From Paracidovorax citrulli (lineage in GTDB: Bacteria > Pseudomonadota > Gammaproteobacteria > Burkholderiales > Burkholderiaceae_C), in the NCBI RefSeq assembly GCF_900100305.1, contig NZ_FNEY01000005.1:144778-208777 (forward strand): 64,000 bases of DNA. Direction: 5' to 3'. Each line of letters begins with the position of its first letter. Within the stretch, counting starts at the first letter, position 1. The notes beneath the pieces are model-generated. The model did no database searches. It saw only the letters and a program-made list of their open reading frames with translations, and had not been told where the DNA came from. Of the stretch, positions 18,301 to 26,087 are shown one piece after another. Both the position numbers and the translations under genes were made by a program.

Positions 18301-18987
18301 GGGCTGCCGCCCGCGAAAGCGCCGCAGCAGGCCGAGGAACCCCGACCAGGCGGCACTGTCCTGCGCCTCGTCGCTCTCCTGCGTGGTGTAGCGGCCGGCG
18401 GTATCCAGCAGCACGGCCTGGTCGGTGAACCACCAGTCGCAGTTGCGCGTGCCGCCGACGCCGCGGATCGACGCCTTGCCGAACTGGGCGGCCAGAGGAA
18501 AATCGAGGCCCGAATTGACCAGTGCCGTGGTCTTGCCGGATCCCGGAGAACCGATGATGAGGTACCAGGGCAACTGGTAGAGGTAGCGGCGGGACAGCCG
18601 GCCGAACCAGCCCTGCTCCGTCTGCCCGAAGCGGGTCTTGCCCAGGACATCGACCGCCTCCTTGAAGCGCTTCTCGAGTTCGGCCACCTCCTCCTTGCCG
18701 GGACCGGCCTCGGGGGCGGAGGCATCCGATGCGCCGATGCGGGCCAGCTGGCCCAGCAGGCGTGCATTCATCTCCTTGGCCCGCCACCACCGGATGAACA
18801 GCCGCAGGAACCAGATGCCGAACAGCGCGGCGATGATCCAGCCGCGCACCGCCTCGCTCTCGAGCGGCTGGTAGGGCTTGATATAGACCAGCGGACCGAC
18901 GAACCAGACCAGCAGGCTGAGCAGCACCAGGCCGCACAGCACCAGCGTGAACCGGTTGAAGAAGAATGAAAAGATCTTGCGCAGCAT
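15358..18987 (-). CDS. tssM: T6SS membrane complex protein TssM (IcmF)
   Basis: A 1209-residue inner-membrane protein. Two N-terminal hydrophobic helices (about residues 10-60) flank the cytoplasmic start. A GTPase-like domain has Walker A GSPGSGKTTALVNSG near residue 147. A third helix near residues 450-475 leads into a large periplasmic domain with the C-terminal IcmF-related beta region. TssM spans the periplasm and binds TssL and the lipoprotein TssJ. The gene starts three bases after tssL stops and overlaps tagF at its end, so the three are coupled. Confidence 0.97.
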   Translation of the reverse strand: MLRKIFSFFFNRFTLVLCGLVLLSLLVWFVGPLVYIKPYQPLESEAVRGWIIAALFGIWFLRLFIRWWRAKEMNARLLGQLARIGASDASAPEAGPGKEEVAELEKRFKEAVDVLGKTRFGQTEQGWFGRLSRRYLYQLPWYLIIGSPGSGKTTALVNSGLDFPLAAQFGKASIRGVGGTRNCDWWFTDQAVLLDTAGRYTTQESDEAQDSAAWSGFLGLLRRFRGRQPINGVLVTLSVQELLSGGDAERERLARLIGLRLAELCEGLSIKFPVYVLVTKTDLLAGFNEFFGNMTREERAQVWGFTNPYVEGQAQEDPGLQFRKEFDGLADQINRLLPQRLLAEPDLARRGQIYGLPQQFVGLRDVVQQTLSTIFASSRFKEKPLFRGVYFTSGTQEGMPFDRVLSALSRRFSVAPPAHPAGEGRAGKSYFIETLLKGVIFNEAGLTGRNAKKERQLRLLQAAGFFALAAGLAGATIAWTISHGNNQKYLDEVAAKVPTLKQAVEESRDADPENMVALLPLLNHAEALAVSQRYTGDSPPLSWRYGLLQVPKVQTAADATYMRLLEDAWLPRLARHLRNSLQQASTANPEASYEALKVYLMLYDPERFNPRVVKAWMLNEWEATLPPALVQSGMLDQLAHHLDRLMEDRALVSPIPIDQPLVDEVRQRLAQLSPAQRAYSRLKQLLTTGTALPPDFTLVRAAGPEAPQVFTRRSGKPLTQGISGLFTYDGYYGVFSHELPKVTSLLAQEETWVLGKAQGQRSVANEVMTGQLALEVKRLYLMEYAKVWEDFLADVRPVQVASLDQAGEQARLYSSANSSLEQFIRAVAKETTLGQKPGAGGSSTSSWLGEKINRIKEEQEQLSRLTGKRVNIGGLAASTNLEADLVDFRFREYRRLATSNGSGPAPIAASLQVLNEAAAVISSARQQISAGGTVPPSLSPALERVRMEAKRVPPPLNTMYEDLASSTSAMVGRDVRATVGSNLNATIGTFCRRAIGGRYPFTKGSASDVTSDDFASLFSPGGMMDEFFRNTLQPMVDISTTPWRFRQGVDGTPVGGSAALASFQRAATIRDVYFRAGGKVPSIRMDIKPLEMDASISQMVLDIDGEVLRYQHGPQIPKSMAWPGTRGTGQVRLQITGGGAENTGLVTEGPWAVHRFFDKAQILPGSTPERFVAAFDIGGRKLRFEVTTGSVLNPFRLKAMEEFACPGNL

Positions 18988-18990
18988 GTT

Positions 18991-20349
18991 TTAGTTCTTC
19001 GGATTGCCGGGGGCGGGCGTGCCGGCCGCAGCCGGGCCGGGAGTCAGCTGCAGCTCGGCATCGCGGGCCTGGGGCGGGACCATCAGCACGATCTCCACCC
19101 GGCGGTTCAGCGCCCGGCCTTCCGGCGTGCTGTTGGGGGCGATCGGGTCGCTTTCGGCACGGCCTTCGGCCCGCAGGCGGGACCCGTCGGCGATGGTCCT
19201 CTGCAGCATGGCCGCGACGGCCTGGGCCCGCTCCTGCGACAGGTGCCAGTTCGAAGGGAAGCGTGCCGTGCGGATCGGCTGGTTGTCGGAATAGCCGTTC
19301 ACGACCACCTTGCCGGACACTTCGTTGAGCGCGGACGCGATGCGCTGGATCACCGCGACATAGCGCGGCTTGACTTCGGTGGACGCTGGATCGAACAGGC
19401 CATCTCCGCGCAGGGTCACGATGCTGCGGTCCGCCTGGTCGTTCACCTCGACCAGGCCTTCGCGGATCTCGGGCTCCAGGAACTGGCGCAGGCGCGGCTT
19501 CGGTGGCGCCACGGCCACCACGGAGGGCATCTTCGGCAGGCGGATGGCATTGATCGCGGCGAACAGCTCGTCCGAGCGCGATGCCAGCCGGTAGTTGAAC
19601 CAGAGGAAGATCAGGAAGCCGATGAGCAGGGTCAGCGCGGCCGCCACCCAGAACGGCACCAGGCTCCAGGGCGGCACCGCCGCGCGCTGCACGCCGCGCC
19701 AGTGCAGGGACAGCGCCCCGCTGCGGTCCCCGCGGGTGCTCTCGATCACCTGCAGCAGCCGGGCCTTCAGGCTCTCGAGCTGGCTGCGCCCGTTGTCGAT
19801 GACGTGATAGCGTCCCTCGAAGCCGAGCATCAGGCAGAAGTACATGAGCTCGATGAGGTCGATGTGCTGGTGGGGCGTCTGGACCAGCTTGGACAGCAGC
19901 TGGAAGAACTTCTCCCCGCCCCAGGTTTCGTTGTGCAGCGCCACGAGCAGGCTGTACTGCGGCCAGACGCCCGAACCGCCCCACGGTGTCTGGGCCGCCG
20001 CCTCGTCGATCGCGGTGCAGATGCAGTAGCGCGCGCCGATGATGGTTTCCATCGGCACGCCCGCGCCGCCCGCCCGGCTCTCGAAATGCCGGATGCATTC
20101 GAGCAGGTAGTGCTGGAATGCCGCGGGATCGGGATTGGTCGCCATGCGGCGGATCTGCGGAATGAGGTTCAGCAGGGTATTGGCCGCGGCCACGAGCGGA
20201 TTGCCGCCGCTCACGACATCGGGCAGGCCCGACGGCTTGGTGCCGGGCTCGGCACCGGTGCCGCCGGGAGGTGCGGACGCGGGCATGGCCCCGGCGGGCT
20301 GGCCCGGATGGCCGGCGGCGAAAACGTTGACGGAGTTCTGCATGGACAT
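18991..20349 (-). CDS. tssL: T6SS membrane complex protein TssL with C-terminal OmpA-like peptidoglycan-binding domain
   Basis: A 452-residue fusion. The N-terminal DotU/TssL cytoplasmic domain (about residues 55-225) includes ARYCICTAIDEAAAQTPWG. One transmembrane helix lies near 230-250. A periplasmic OmpA-like domain near 320-440 contains NGYSDNQPIRTARFPSNWHL and LNRRVEIVLM. The OmpA part anchors the membrane complex to peptidoglycan without a separate TagL protein. I chose the ATG eight bases after the tssK stop; a second ATG two codons later (20343) is possible, and longer readings would overlap tssK. Confidence 0.95.
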   Translation of the reverse strand: MSMQNSVNVFAAGHPGQPAGAMPASAPPGGTGAEPGTKPSGLPDVVSGGNPLVAAANTLLNLIPQIRRMATNPDPAAFQHYLLECIRHFESRAGGAGVPMETIIGARYCICTAIDEAAAQTPWGGSGVWPQYSLLVALHNETWGGEKFFQLLSKLVQTPHQHIDLIELMYFCLMLGFEGRYHVIDNGRSQLESLKARLLQVIESTRGDRSGALSLHWRGVQRAAVPPWSLVPFWVAAALTLLIGFLIFLWFNYRLASRSDELFAAINAIRLPKMPSVVAVAPPKPRLRQFLEPEIREGLVEVNDQADRSIVTLRGDGLFDPASTEVKPRYVAVIQRIASALNEVSGKVVVNGYSDNQPIRTARFPSNWHLSQERAQAVAAMLQRTIADGSRLRAEGRAESDPIAPNSTPEGRALNRRVEIVLMVPPQARDAELQLTPGPAAAGTPAPGNPKN

Positions 20350-20357
20350 GTCCGCTT

Positions 20358-21692
20358 TCAGCGCCGTATGGCCCACATTTCGAGCTGCAGCTCAGGGAAG
20401 CCTCCCGAGACGTGCAGCGCCAGGCCGCCCGAGTTCTGCAACTGGCGCCACAGGTCGTGTCCCGTGTCCAGCTCGAAGTAGGAATAGCCCGCGTGGTAAG
20501 GGATCTCGCGCGGCGCGACCGGCAGCGAACGCAACGGCACGCCGGGCAGGTGCAGGTTCACGAGGTCGCGGATGCGTTCCACGGGCCCCATCTTGATCTG
20601 CGTGGGGAAATGCGCCCGCAGGAACTCCACGGCGGTCTGCGCATGCACCGCCAGCACGAAGTCGCAGCTGGTGAGCAGTTCCGTGCTCGGGATGAGCGCC
20701 ACGTGGACGCCGTACTGGCGTTCCTGCAACTCGATCTGGATCGCGTTCTGTTCCAGCACCGAGGAGAGCCCCCGGCGCAATTCGAGCATCAGGGGCAGGA
20801 AGCAGCTGCGCAGATCGTCGTGGTCGTAGGTCGGCATGGCCGCGGGCCGGCGCTGCTCGCGCGTGAACGTCGCCAGTTCGCCGGCCATCTTCAGCAGATC
20901 GTCGAACAGCCGCTCGGGGTGGATGGCCCGCACGCGCACCCAGTGCTCCACCGCCGGCTCCCAGCGGTTCAGGAACTGCAGCATCAGGAAATCGCCGACC
21001 TCCCCCACGCCGCCCCGTCCGGGCTGGCTCAGTCGCTCTTCCAGCGCCGCGCCCCGCTGCCGCAGCAGGCCGAAGAGCTCGCGGCAGTAGGTGGCCAGCC
21101 CCGACATCTCGGAATTGTTGACCACCGTGGGAATGAAGGACGGATCCAGCAGCAGCGATCCGTCCGCCCTGCGCTCCACCACCTGGGCCACGGGCAGGCT
21201 CACCCATCCGTCGGTGACGTCCTGCGCGGCGCGCAGCGACAGCTGGATGTTCCCGATCTGCACCTCGGCCGCCTGGGCGCCCATGTCGTTGACGTCCGGG
21301 ACTTCCGCCACCTCGGCCGCATAGCGCACCGAAGCGCCGCCGGGCGCGCCCAGCGTCACCTCCGCGCCGGCCCTGCGCCGCATCGGCAGGGCCAGGTGGA
21401 TGACCGTGTCCTTGACGTCCTTGCCGATCGCCAGCGCGGCGGGCGCCTGGTCATGGTGCGGAAAGCTGAACGGCGTGCCGTCCGGCAGCACGCCCTCTCC
21501 GGACAGCAGGCCCAGCTTGCCCAGCCCCAGCAGCTCCGTATCGAGCGCCAGCTTGGAGAAGCCCCAGAAGAAGAACTGGGCCGGCAACGTGCGGGCCTGC
21601 ACGAGGAAATCGGTGTAGCGGTCCTGTTGCTGGAAATGCTGCGGGCGAAGGAACATCCCTTCGGCCCAGACGACCTTGCGCTGCCAAACCAT
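20358..21692 (-). CDS. tssK: T6SS baseplate protein TssK
   Basis: A 444-residue protein matching the usual TssK length. The start gives MVWQRKVVWAEGMFLRPQHF, the highly conserved N-terminus of the ImpJ/VasE family. The segment TYDHDDLRSCFLPLM is near residue 286 and IPSTELLTSCDFVLAV near 335. TssK trimers link the baseplate wedges (TssF/TssG) to the TssL/TssM membrane complex. The gene follows tssJ by 41 bases and precedes tssL by eight bases. Confidence 0.97.
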   Translation of the reverse strand: MVWQRKVVWAEGMFLRPQHFQQQDRYTDFLVQARTLPAQFFFWGFSKLALDTELLGLGKLGLLSGEGVLPDGTPFSFPHHDQAPAALAIGKDVKDTVIHLALPMRRRAGAEVTLGAPGGASVRYAAEVAEVPDVNDMGAQAAEVQIGNIQLSLRAAQDVTDGWVSLPVAQVVERRADGSLLLDPSFIPTVVNNSEMSGLATYCRELFGLLRQRGAALEERLSQPGRGGVGEVGDFLMLQFLNRWEPAVEHWVRVRAIHPERLFDDLLKMAGELATFTREQRRPAAMPTYDHDDLRSCFLPLMLELRRGLSSVLEQNAIQIELQERQYGVHVALIPSTELLTSCDFVLAVHAQTAVEFLRAHFPTQIKMGPVERIRDLVNLHLPGVPLRSLPVAPREIPYHAGYSYFELDTGHDLWRQLQNSGGLALHVSGGFPELQLEMWAIRR

Positions 21693-21733
21693 GGTGGATT
21701 TCAGGCTTTCGTTATGTGTTCGTTCTTTGATGC

Positions 21734-22297
21734 TTAAGGAGCGGTCTGGATCTTCACCGCATCCTTGCCCACTGTGATGCGGTACTGCACGGGCTTGAGC
21801 CGCTCGGTTTCGCCCAGGCCCCACCAGCGGCGGCGCATCTCCACGGAGTTGGGAGCGCCCGCGGTCGCGCGCCAGGTGCTGCGCTCCAGGTCGCGGTAGC
21901 CTGCGAACACGGCGAAGGTGCGGACATCCGCACTGCCCTTGCGCTCGATGGTGCGCCGCTCGCCCGGCTGCAGCAGGATCTCCTCGCGCCGCACGAAATC
22001 GGCCCCCAGCTGGGCTTCGTCCTTGTCCTGCAGGTCCAGGTAGCTTGCCCGGTCGAAAGCCGCCGCCGCGCGCAGTTCGTAAATCCTCAGCAGGATGGGC
22101 TTGGGCGTGCCGTGGATATCGGGGTTGACGCCAGGGTCCGCGACGATTTCGAACACGGCCGGCGGCACGGCCGTGGGGGCCTCCTGCGGGCGGTTCAGGT
22201 TGCTGATCATGCCGCAGCCGCCCAGCAGCCATGCCGCCGCCGCGGCCGCGAGCCCCGCCCTGATGAATCCCTTCCGTGCCATCGCTTCCCGATGCAT
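21734..22297 (-). CDS. tssJ: T6SS outer-membrane lipoprotein TssJ
   Basis: A 187-residue lipoprotein with a hydrophobic signal followed by lipobox LLGGC, cysteine near residue 28. The mature part has the family pattern PKPILLRIYELRAAAAF and the RITVGKDAVKIQ end. TssJ is anchored in the outer membrane and binds the periplasmic domain of TssM. The chosen ATG has a strong ribosome binding site (AAGGAG, seven bases away); a longer frame reading into pppA is rejected. It lies between pppA and tssK. Confidence 0.95.
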   Translation of the reverse strand: MHREAMARKGFIRAGLAAAAAAWLLGGCGMISNLNRPQEAPTAVPPAVFEIVADPGVNPDIHGTPKPILLRIYELRAAAAFDRASYLDLQDKDEAQLGADFVRREEILLQPGERRTIERKGSADVRTFAVFAGYRDLERSTWRATAGAPNSVEMRRRWWGLGETERLKPVQYRITVGKDAVKIQTAP

Positions 22298-22340
22298 ATC
22301 CGACTCCTTAGGTTCCGGTGAAAACGCCACATCCGCCCTG

Positions 22341-23129
22341 TCAGGCGCCATCCTCGCTGTCCGCGACCCAGACCGCGAGGGCGCTGAAGTTGTCCTGGTA
22401 GGACTTGGCCTGGGCCCGCACGGCCGCCTCCATCTGCTCCAGCCACTCCTGCGGGGACTGGCTGTGACGCAGGGCGCTCTCCATCTGCTCTTCGTCCAGC
22501 CCCTCCCAGAGCCCGTCCGAACAGAGCAGGAACGCATCGCCGGCCGCCAGCTCGATGGGCCGCGGGAGCACCGTGGGCGGGATCTGCGATTCCGCGCCGA
22601 TGGCACCCGCCAGCACGCTGCGGTTCGGCAGCCGCCGCGGATCCTGGTTGCGATACACGCCCGCATGCAACAGCTGCTGCACGACGCTGTGATCCTCCGT
22701 GATCTGAAGCACCTTCTGGTCCCTGAACCAGTACAGCCTCGAATCCCCCCAATGCGCCCAGAGCGCGCGCCCGGTCTTGCGATCGATGCACAGCAGCACC
22801 ACGGTGGCGCTCATGTGCTTGCGCGAAATCGAAAGCGGCTGCGCGCCGGCCACCGCATGCTCGGCCAGCGAAATGAGCGAGGCCAGGCCCGCGGGCGCGA
22901 ACAGCGGGTTGTGACCGAAGCCCTCGAGCACCGCGTTCACGGTGATCCGGGCCGCCAGCCCGCCGTGCCCGTGCCCGCCCGCGCCGTCGGCCAGCACGCA
23001 GCACAGGCCGCGGTGGCCCATGTCCACCATGCCCAGGAAATCCTCGTTCACCTCCCGGCCGCCCTTTTCCGACAGCGAAGCCGCCATCACCCGGAACCGG
23101 AACTCCTCGCCTGCGATATGGAAGATCAC
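22341..23129 (-). CDS. pppA: T6SS-associated PP2C-type Ser/Thr protein phosphatase PppA
   Basis: A 262-residue PP2C (Stp1-type) phosphatase. All metal-site motifs are visible: NEDF near residue 29, LADGAGGHGHGG near 46, LLCSDGLWE near 202 and DNFSALAVW near 247. In Pseudomonas, PppA removes the phosphate placed by PpkA on the FHA protein and switches the T6SS off. The ATG overlaps the tagH stop by four bases. Having kinase, phosphatase and FHA target in one operon argues for the same threonine-phosphorylation circuit. It is cytoplasmic. Confidence 0.93.
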   Translation of the reverse strand: MIFHIAGEEFRFRVMAASLSEKGGREVNEDFLGMVDMGHRGLCCVLADGAGGHGHGGLAARITVNAVLEGFGHNPLFAPAGLASLISLAEHAVAGAQPLSISRKHMSATVVLLCIDRKTGRALWAHWGDSRLYWFRDQKVLQITEDHSVVQQLLHAGVYRNQDPRRLPNRSVLAGAIGAESQIPPTVLPRPIELAAGDAFLLCSDGLWEGLDEEQMESALRHSQSPQEWLEQMEAAVRAQAKSYQDNFSALAVWVADSEDGA

Positions 23130-25459
23130 GTCCTGGCCTTCGCCGCCGCCTCGGCGTTTTCATAGGCCTCCAGGAAGGCCTGGCCAGAGAAGGCCGCCAG
23201 GTCGTCCTCGGCGCCGCGCCGGATCTCGGCGAAATTGCGCTTGTACTCGTCCCACAGCGCTGCCTTGCGGCTCGTGGCCGACAGCTTGCCGAACACCCCA
23301 CCGGTCACGTCGGTGCGCTGCTCCAGGGCCGCGGGATCGAAACGCTCCAGCGCCTCGGCGTAGGCCGCGCGCAGGCCGGCCATCAGGGCCACCTGGTGGA
23401 CCCGCAGGTCGTCGTAGGCCTCCTGCATGGCGGGGATCGGCTTCATGAACCCCGGGAAATTCTGCCCGATCATCTGCATGACCACGCCCTCGGGCGTCGG
23501 CAGGAACTTCAGCGGATTGTTCGCGCCGGAGGAAATCACCGTCACGCCTGCGCGGAATTCGCGCTTGATCTCGGAGCGGGCGGCCAGCAGGTCGATGGTG
23601 CCCTGCACGGCCACGCGGAAGGCTTCCCCGAACGATCGCATGAACTCGGGACTGAGCTTCTGCGGCTCGACCTTCTTCTGCAGCACCCCCGCGCCTTCCA
23701 GGAAGGCGGCGATCAGCGACTGCAACTCCGCTGGCGAAGCGGCTTCCAGTTCCGGCAGCACCGGAGCCAGGGGCGACTTCGGGGTGCCCTCTTCCCCAGC
23801 CGGGCCGTGGGAGGCGGTGGGCGCAGGAGCGGGCGCGGGGGCCGGCGCCGGGACTGGAGCAGGCGTGCCGGCCGCGGCAGGAACATGCGCCAGCGCCACC
23901 TCCTCGATGGGCACGGCCTTCGCATCGCCGGCAGCCAGCCCGGAAAGCGTGGCTTGCGGCAGCACGTCGACAGCAGCGGGGGCGGGCCCGCTCTCCACGG
24001 GCGGCCAGCCCAGTGGATCGGCCGAAGCGGAACCGGAGCCGAAGGCACCAAGGTCGAGTCCTTCCACACGCTGCAGGCCCTCCAGCGGAGGGGCCGGTGG
24101 CGCGGCGGACGCCATGCCCGGGTTCGTGCCGGCGCCCTGGACGACCGGCGGGGAACTTCCCGGCACCTCTGCCGCGCCGGGGAGCCCCGGCCCCACCGGC
24201 GCCTGCACGCCCCTCGGAAGGCTGAACGACTGAGACAGGTCGGACCCCGAACCGAGCACCATCGCCGAACGTTCGGGCACCAGTGCCGAGGCCGCATCCG
24301 AGCCGCCCGTGAAGAGCCGCAGCGGGTCGAGTTCGTCGCGCGGGTCCAGCGCCTTGGGCAGCCCGGCATGGGCCGGGTTGTCCATGTCGTGCGCGAATTT
24401 CGCGCCGCTGGCCGGCAGCGACTGCAGCAGTTCGTCGTGCCGCATGTTGGCGATCTCGCTCAGGCTCTTAGCCTGCAAACCGCTCCCCCAGGCATCCTTT
24501 TTCTCCTCGCCCTTGCGGGGGTCCACCGCGAAAAGATCGAAGTCCTCCGGAATGACGAGGGCCCGGGGGGCCGGTGCCGCGGCGGGCCTGTCCTGCGGCA
24601 CCGCCGGGGACCAGGCATTGTCCTGCCGACCCTGGTCGGAAGGCACCGGAATCGCCGATGCGGGCGACGCGGCGAAACCATGGACCCCGTCCGGGGCAGG
24701 CATGGACGCGGACCGGGATGGCGGCACAGGTGCGTCGGCGGGCACGGGGCCGAACGCGGGTATGGGCGCAGTCGAGGCCGTGGGCAAGGCGGCCGGCGCC
24801 GGGGCCCGGGACGGGGCCGAGGCGGCGATGGCCGGCCCTTCCACGCGACCAAGCATCGCGAAGGGGTTGTCGTCTTCCTCCGCAGAGGCCGCGGCCGCCG
24901 CCAGGCCTTCTCCCGTTCCGGCCGCAGGCATCGCCACAGGCGGCGACGGCACGACAGTCAGCCCCTCGCCCTGCGGCACGTTCGCCACCGGAATGGCTAC
25001 GGGAACGGAAACGGGAACCGGCACGCCGGCGGCAGAGGCCGGGGACGACGGATTCGCTACCGGAGCGGGCGCAGATACGGGTTCGGGGGCGGGAGCCGGA
25101 ACTGGAGCAGGAACAGCCGCCACGGGAACGAAGGGCGAGCCCGGCACGACGGAATGCAGGACGTAGGGCCCGATGCGGACCTCGTCCCCCACTGCCAGGC
25201 GCACCTCTTCGCCCGAGCGCACTTCGGCACCCGCCACGAAAATCGACCGGCGCTCGCAGAGATTGGCGATGAAGGCGGCCTCGGATTCGATGCGCACCAT
25301 CGCATGCACGCGGGCGACACCCGCATCGCTGTCGGACAGCACGAGCTTGTTCTGCCCTCCGCGGCCGATCGTTCCGCCCGCCACGCCGAATACCGCCGTC
25401 CATAAGCGGTCCACCGCTTCGTCCGCATGGCGGACGACCCTGAGTTCGACTTTGTCCAT
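23126..25459 (-). CDS. tagH: T6SS-associated FHA-domain protein TagH
   Basis: A 777-residue protein in three parts. The N-terminal FHA domain (about residues 1-115) includes GGTIGRGGQNKLVLSD and recognises phosphothreonine. The central Ala/Pro/Val/Gly-rich linker (about 115-570) has no recognisable fold. The C-terminal TagH-specific helical domain (about 575-775) includes FLEGAGVLQKKVEPQKLSPE and NPLKFLPTPEGVV. In Pseudomonas the FHA protein Fha1 is the PpkA substrate that promotes assembly. The linker is much longer than in Fha1-size homologues. It starts 21 bases after the tssQ-like stop region and overlaps pppA by four bases. Confidence 0.94.
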   Translation of the reverse strand: MDKVELRVVRHADEAVDRLWTAVFGVAGGTIGRGGQNKLVLSDSDAGVARVHAMVRIESEAAFIANLCERRSIFVAGAEVRSGEEVRLAVGDEVRIGPYVLHSVVPGSPFVPVAAVPAPVPAPAPEPVSAPAPVANPSSPASAAGVPVPVSVPVAIPVANVPQGEGLTVVPSPPVAMPAAGTGEGLAAAAASAEEDDNPFAMLGRVEGPAIAASAPSRAPAPAALPTASTAPIPAFGPVPADAPVPPSRSASMPAPDGVHGFAASPASAIPVPSDQGRQDNAWSPAVPQDRPAAAPAPRALVIPEDFDLFAVDPRKGEEKKDAWGSGLQAKSLSEIANMRHDELLQSLPASGAKFAHDMDNPAHAGLPKALDPRDELDPLRLFTGGSDAASALVPERSAMVLGSGSDLSQSFSLPRGVQAPVGPGLPGAAEVPGSSPPVVQGAGTNPGMASAAPPAPPLEGLQRVEGLDLGAFGSGSASADPLGWPPVESGPAPAAVDVLPQATLSGLAAGDAKAVPIEEVALAHVPAAAGTPAPVPAPAPAPAPAPTASHGPAGEEGTPKSPLAPVLPELEAASPAELQSLIAAFLEGAGVLQKKVEPQKLSPEFMRSFGEAFRVAVQGTIDLLAARSEIKREFRAGVTVISSGANNPLKFLPTPEGVVMQMIGQNFPGFMKPIPAMQEAYDDLRVHQVALMAGLRAAYAEALERFDPAALEQRTDVTGGVFGKLSATSRKAALWDEYKRNFAEIRRGAEDDLAAFSGQAFLEAYENAEAAAKART

Positions 25460-25480
25460 GTCCGCTACGACCCGCCGGGG

Positions 25481-25981
25481 TCAGGGCGCCTTCTTGGCCG
25501 GGAGGGCGCGCTTCGCGCGCATGGTGACCACCGCACGCGCGGCGTTGAATTCCTTGCCCCAGACCGGATGGCCCTTCTCGACATCGCTCAACTGGAAGCC
25601 GGGATCCTGCTGCAGCGCTGTTTCGAAATTCTGGCGGCACTGGCGCAGCCGTCCCAGGGCGCAATGGCTGAACGCGATGAACTTGTAGGCCTTGACCTGC
25701 GATGCGGAAGGCAGCTCGGGCGCGGTGCTCAAAGGCGTGAGGGCAGCGATGGCCTCGTCGTACCGGCCGTCCGCATAGACGTCGAGCGCCTGGGAGAGCG
25801 CCTCTTCCTTCAAGGCAGCCGGGTCTTTCGGTTTCACTGCTTCCTTGCCGTCCGCGCCGGCAGCGGTTCCTTCCGCCTGCGCCTGGCCGCCGCCCGCCTG
25901 GCCCGCAGGGGGCGTCTCGCAGCCGCTCAGCAAGATGCCCACCAGGCACATTCCACCAATGAGCTTCGTCTTAGATGCCAT
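25481..25981 (-). CDS. tssQ: TssQ-family T6SS-associated lipoprotein
   Basis: A 166-residue lipoprotein. The chosen ATG has a GAGG ribosome binding site six bases away; the longer frame starting at 26077 lacks a signal sequence at its start. The signal ends in lipobox LLSGC (cysteine near residue 20). It is followed by an Ala/Gly-rich spacer and a TPR-like region (ALDVYADGRYDEAIAALTPL) with two further cysteines. Its place between ppkA and tagH suggests it takes part in trans-envelope signalling, as TagQ does for PpkA in Pseudomonas. The name is a family assignment; its role here is inferred. Confidence 0.8.
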   Translation of the reverse strand: MASKTKLIGGMCLVGILLSGCETPPAGQAGGGQAQAEGTAAGADGKEAVKPKDPAALKEEALSQALDVYADGRYDEAIAALTPLSTAPELPSASQVKAYKFIAFSHCALGRLRQCRQNFETALQQDPGFQLSDVEKGHPVWGKEFNAARAVVTMRAKRALPAKKAP

Positions 25982-26087
25982 GCTTACCTCGTCAAAAAAA
26001 TGGCAGGTGCACCAGCGGCCGCGGCCGCCAGACACCGTCCCGTATTTCCACGCCCCGCCGGCCGGAGATCCGGCCACCGGAACGAAA

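Noticed and set aside
15526..18969. A 1147-codon open frame on the plus strand
   Set aside because: Antisense of tssM, same composition bias, no start signals and no recognisable domain.
23820..23870. Short tandem PAPAPAP-coding repeat considered as a CRISPR or minisatellite
   Set aside because: It is in-frame low-complexity coding sequence of tagH with no spacers; no CRISPR array was seen anywhere in the window.
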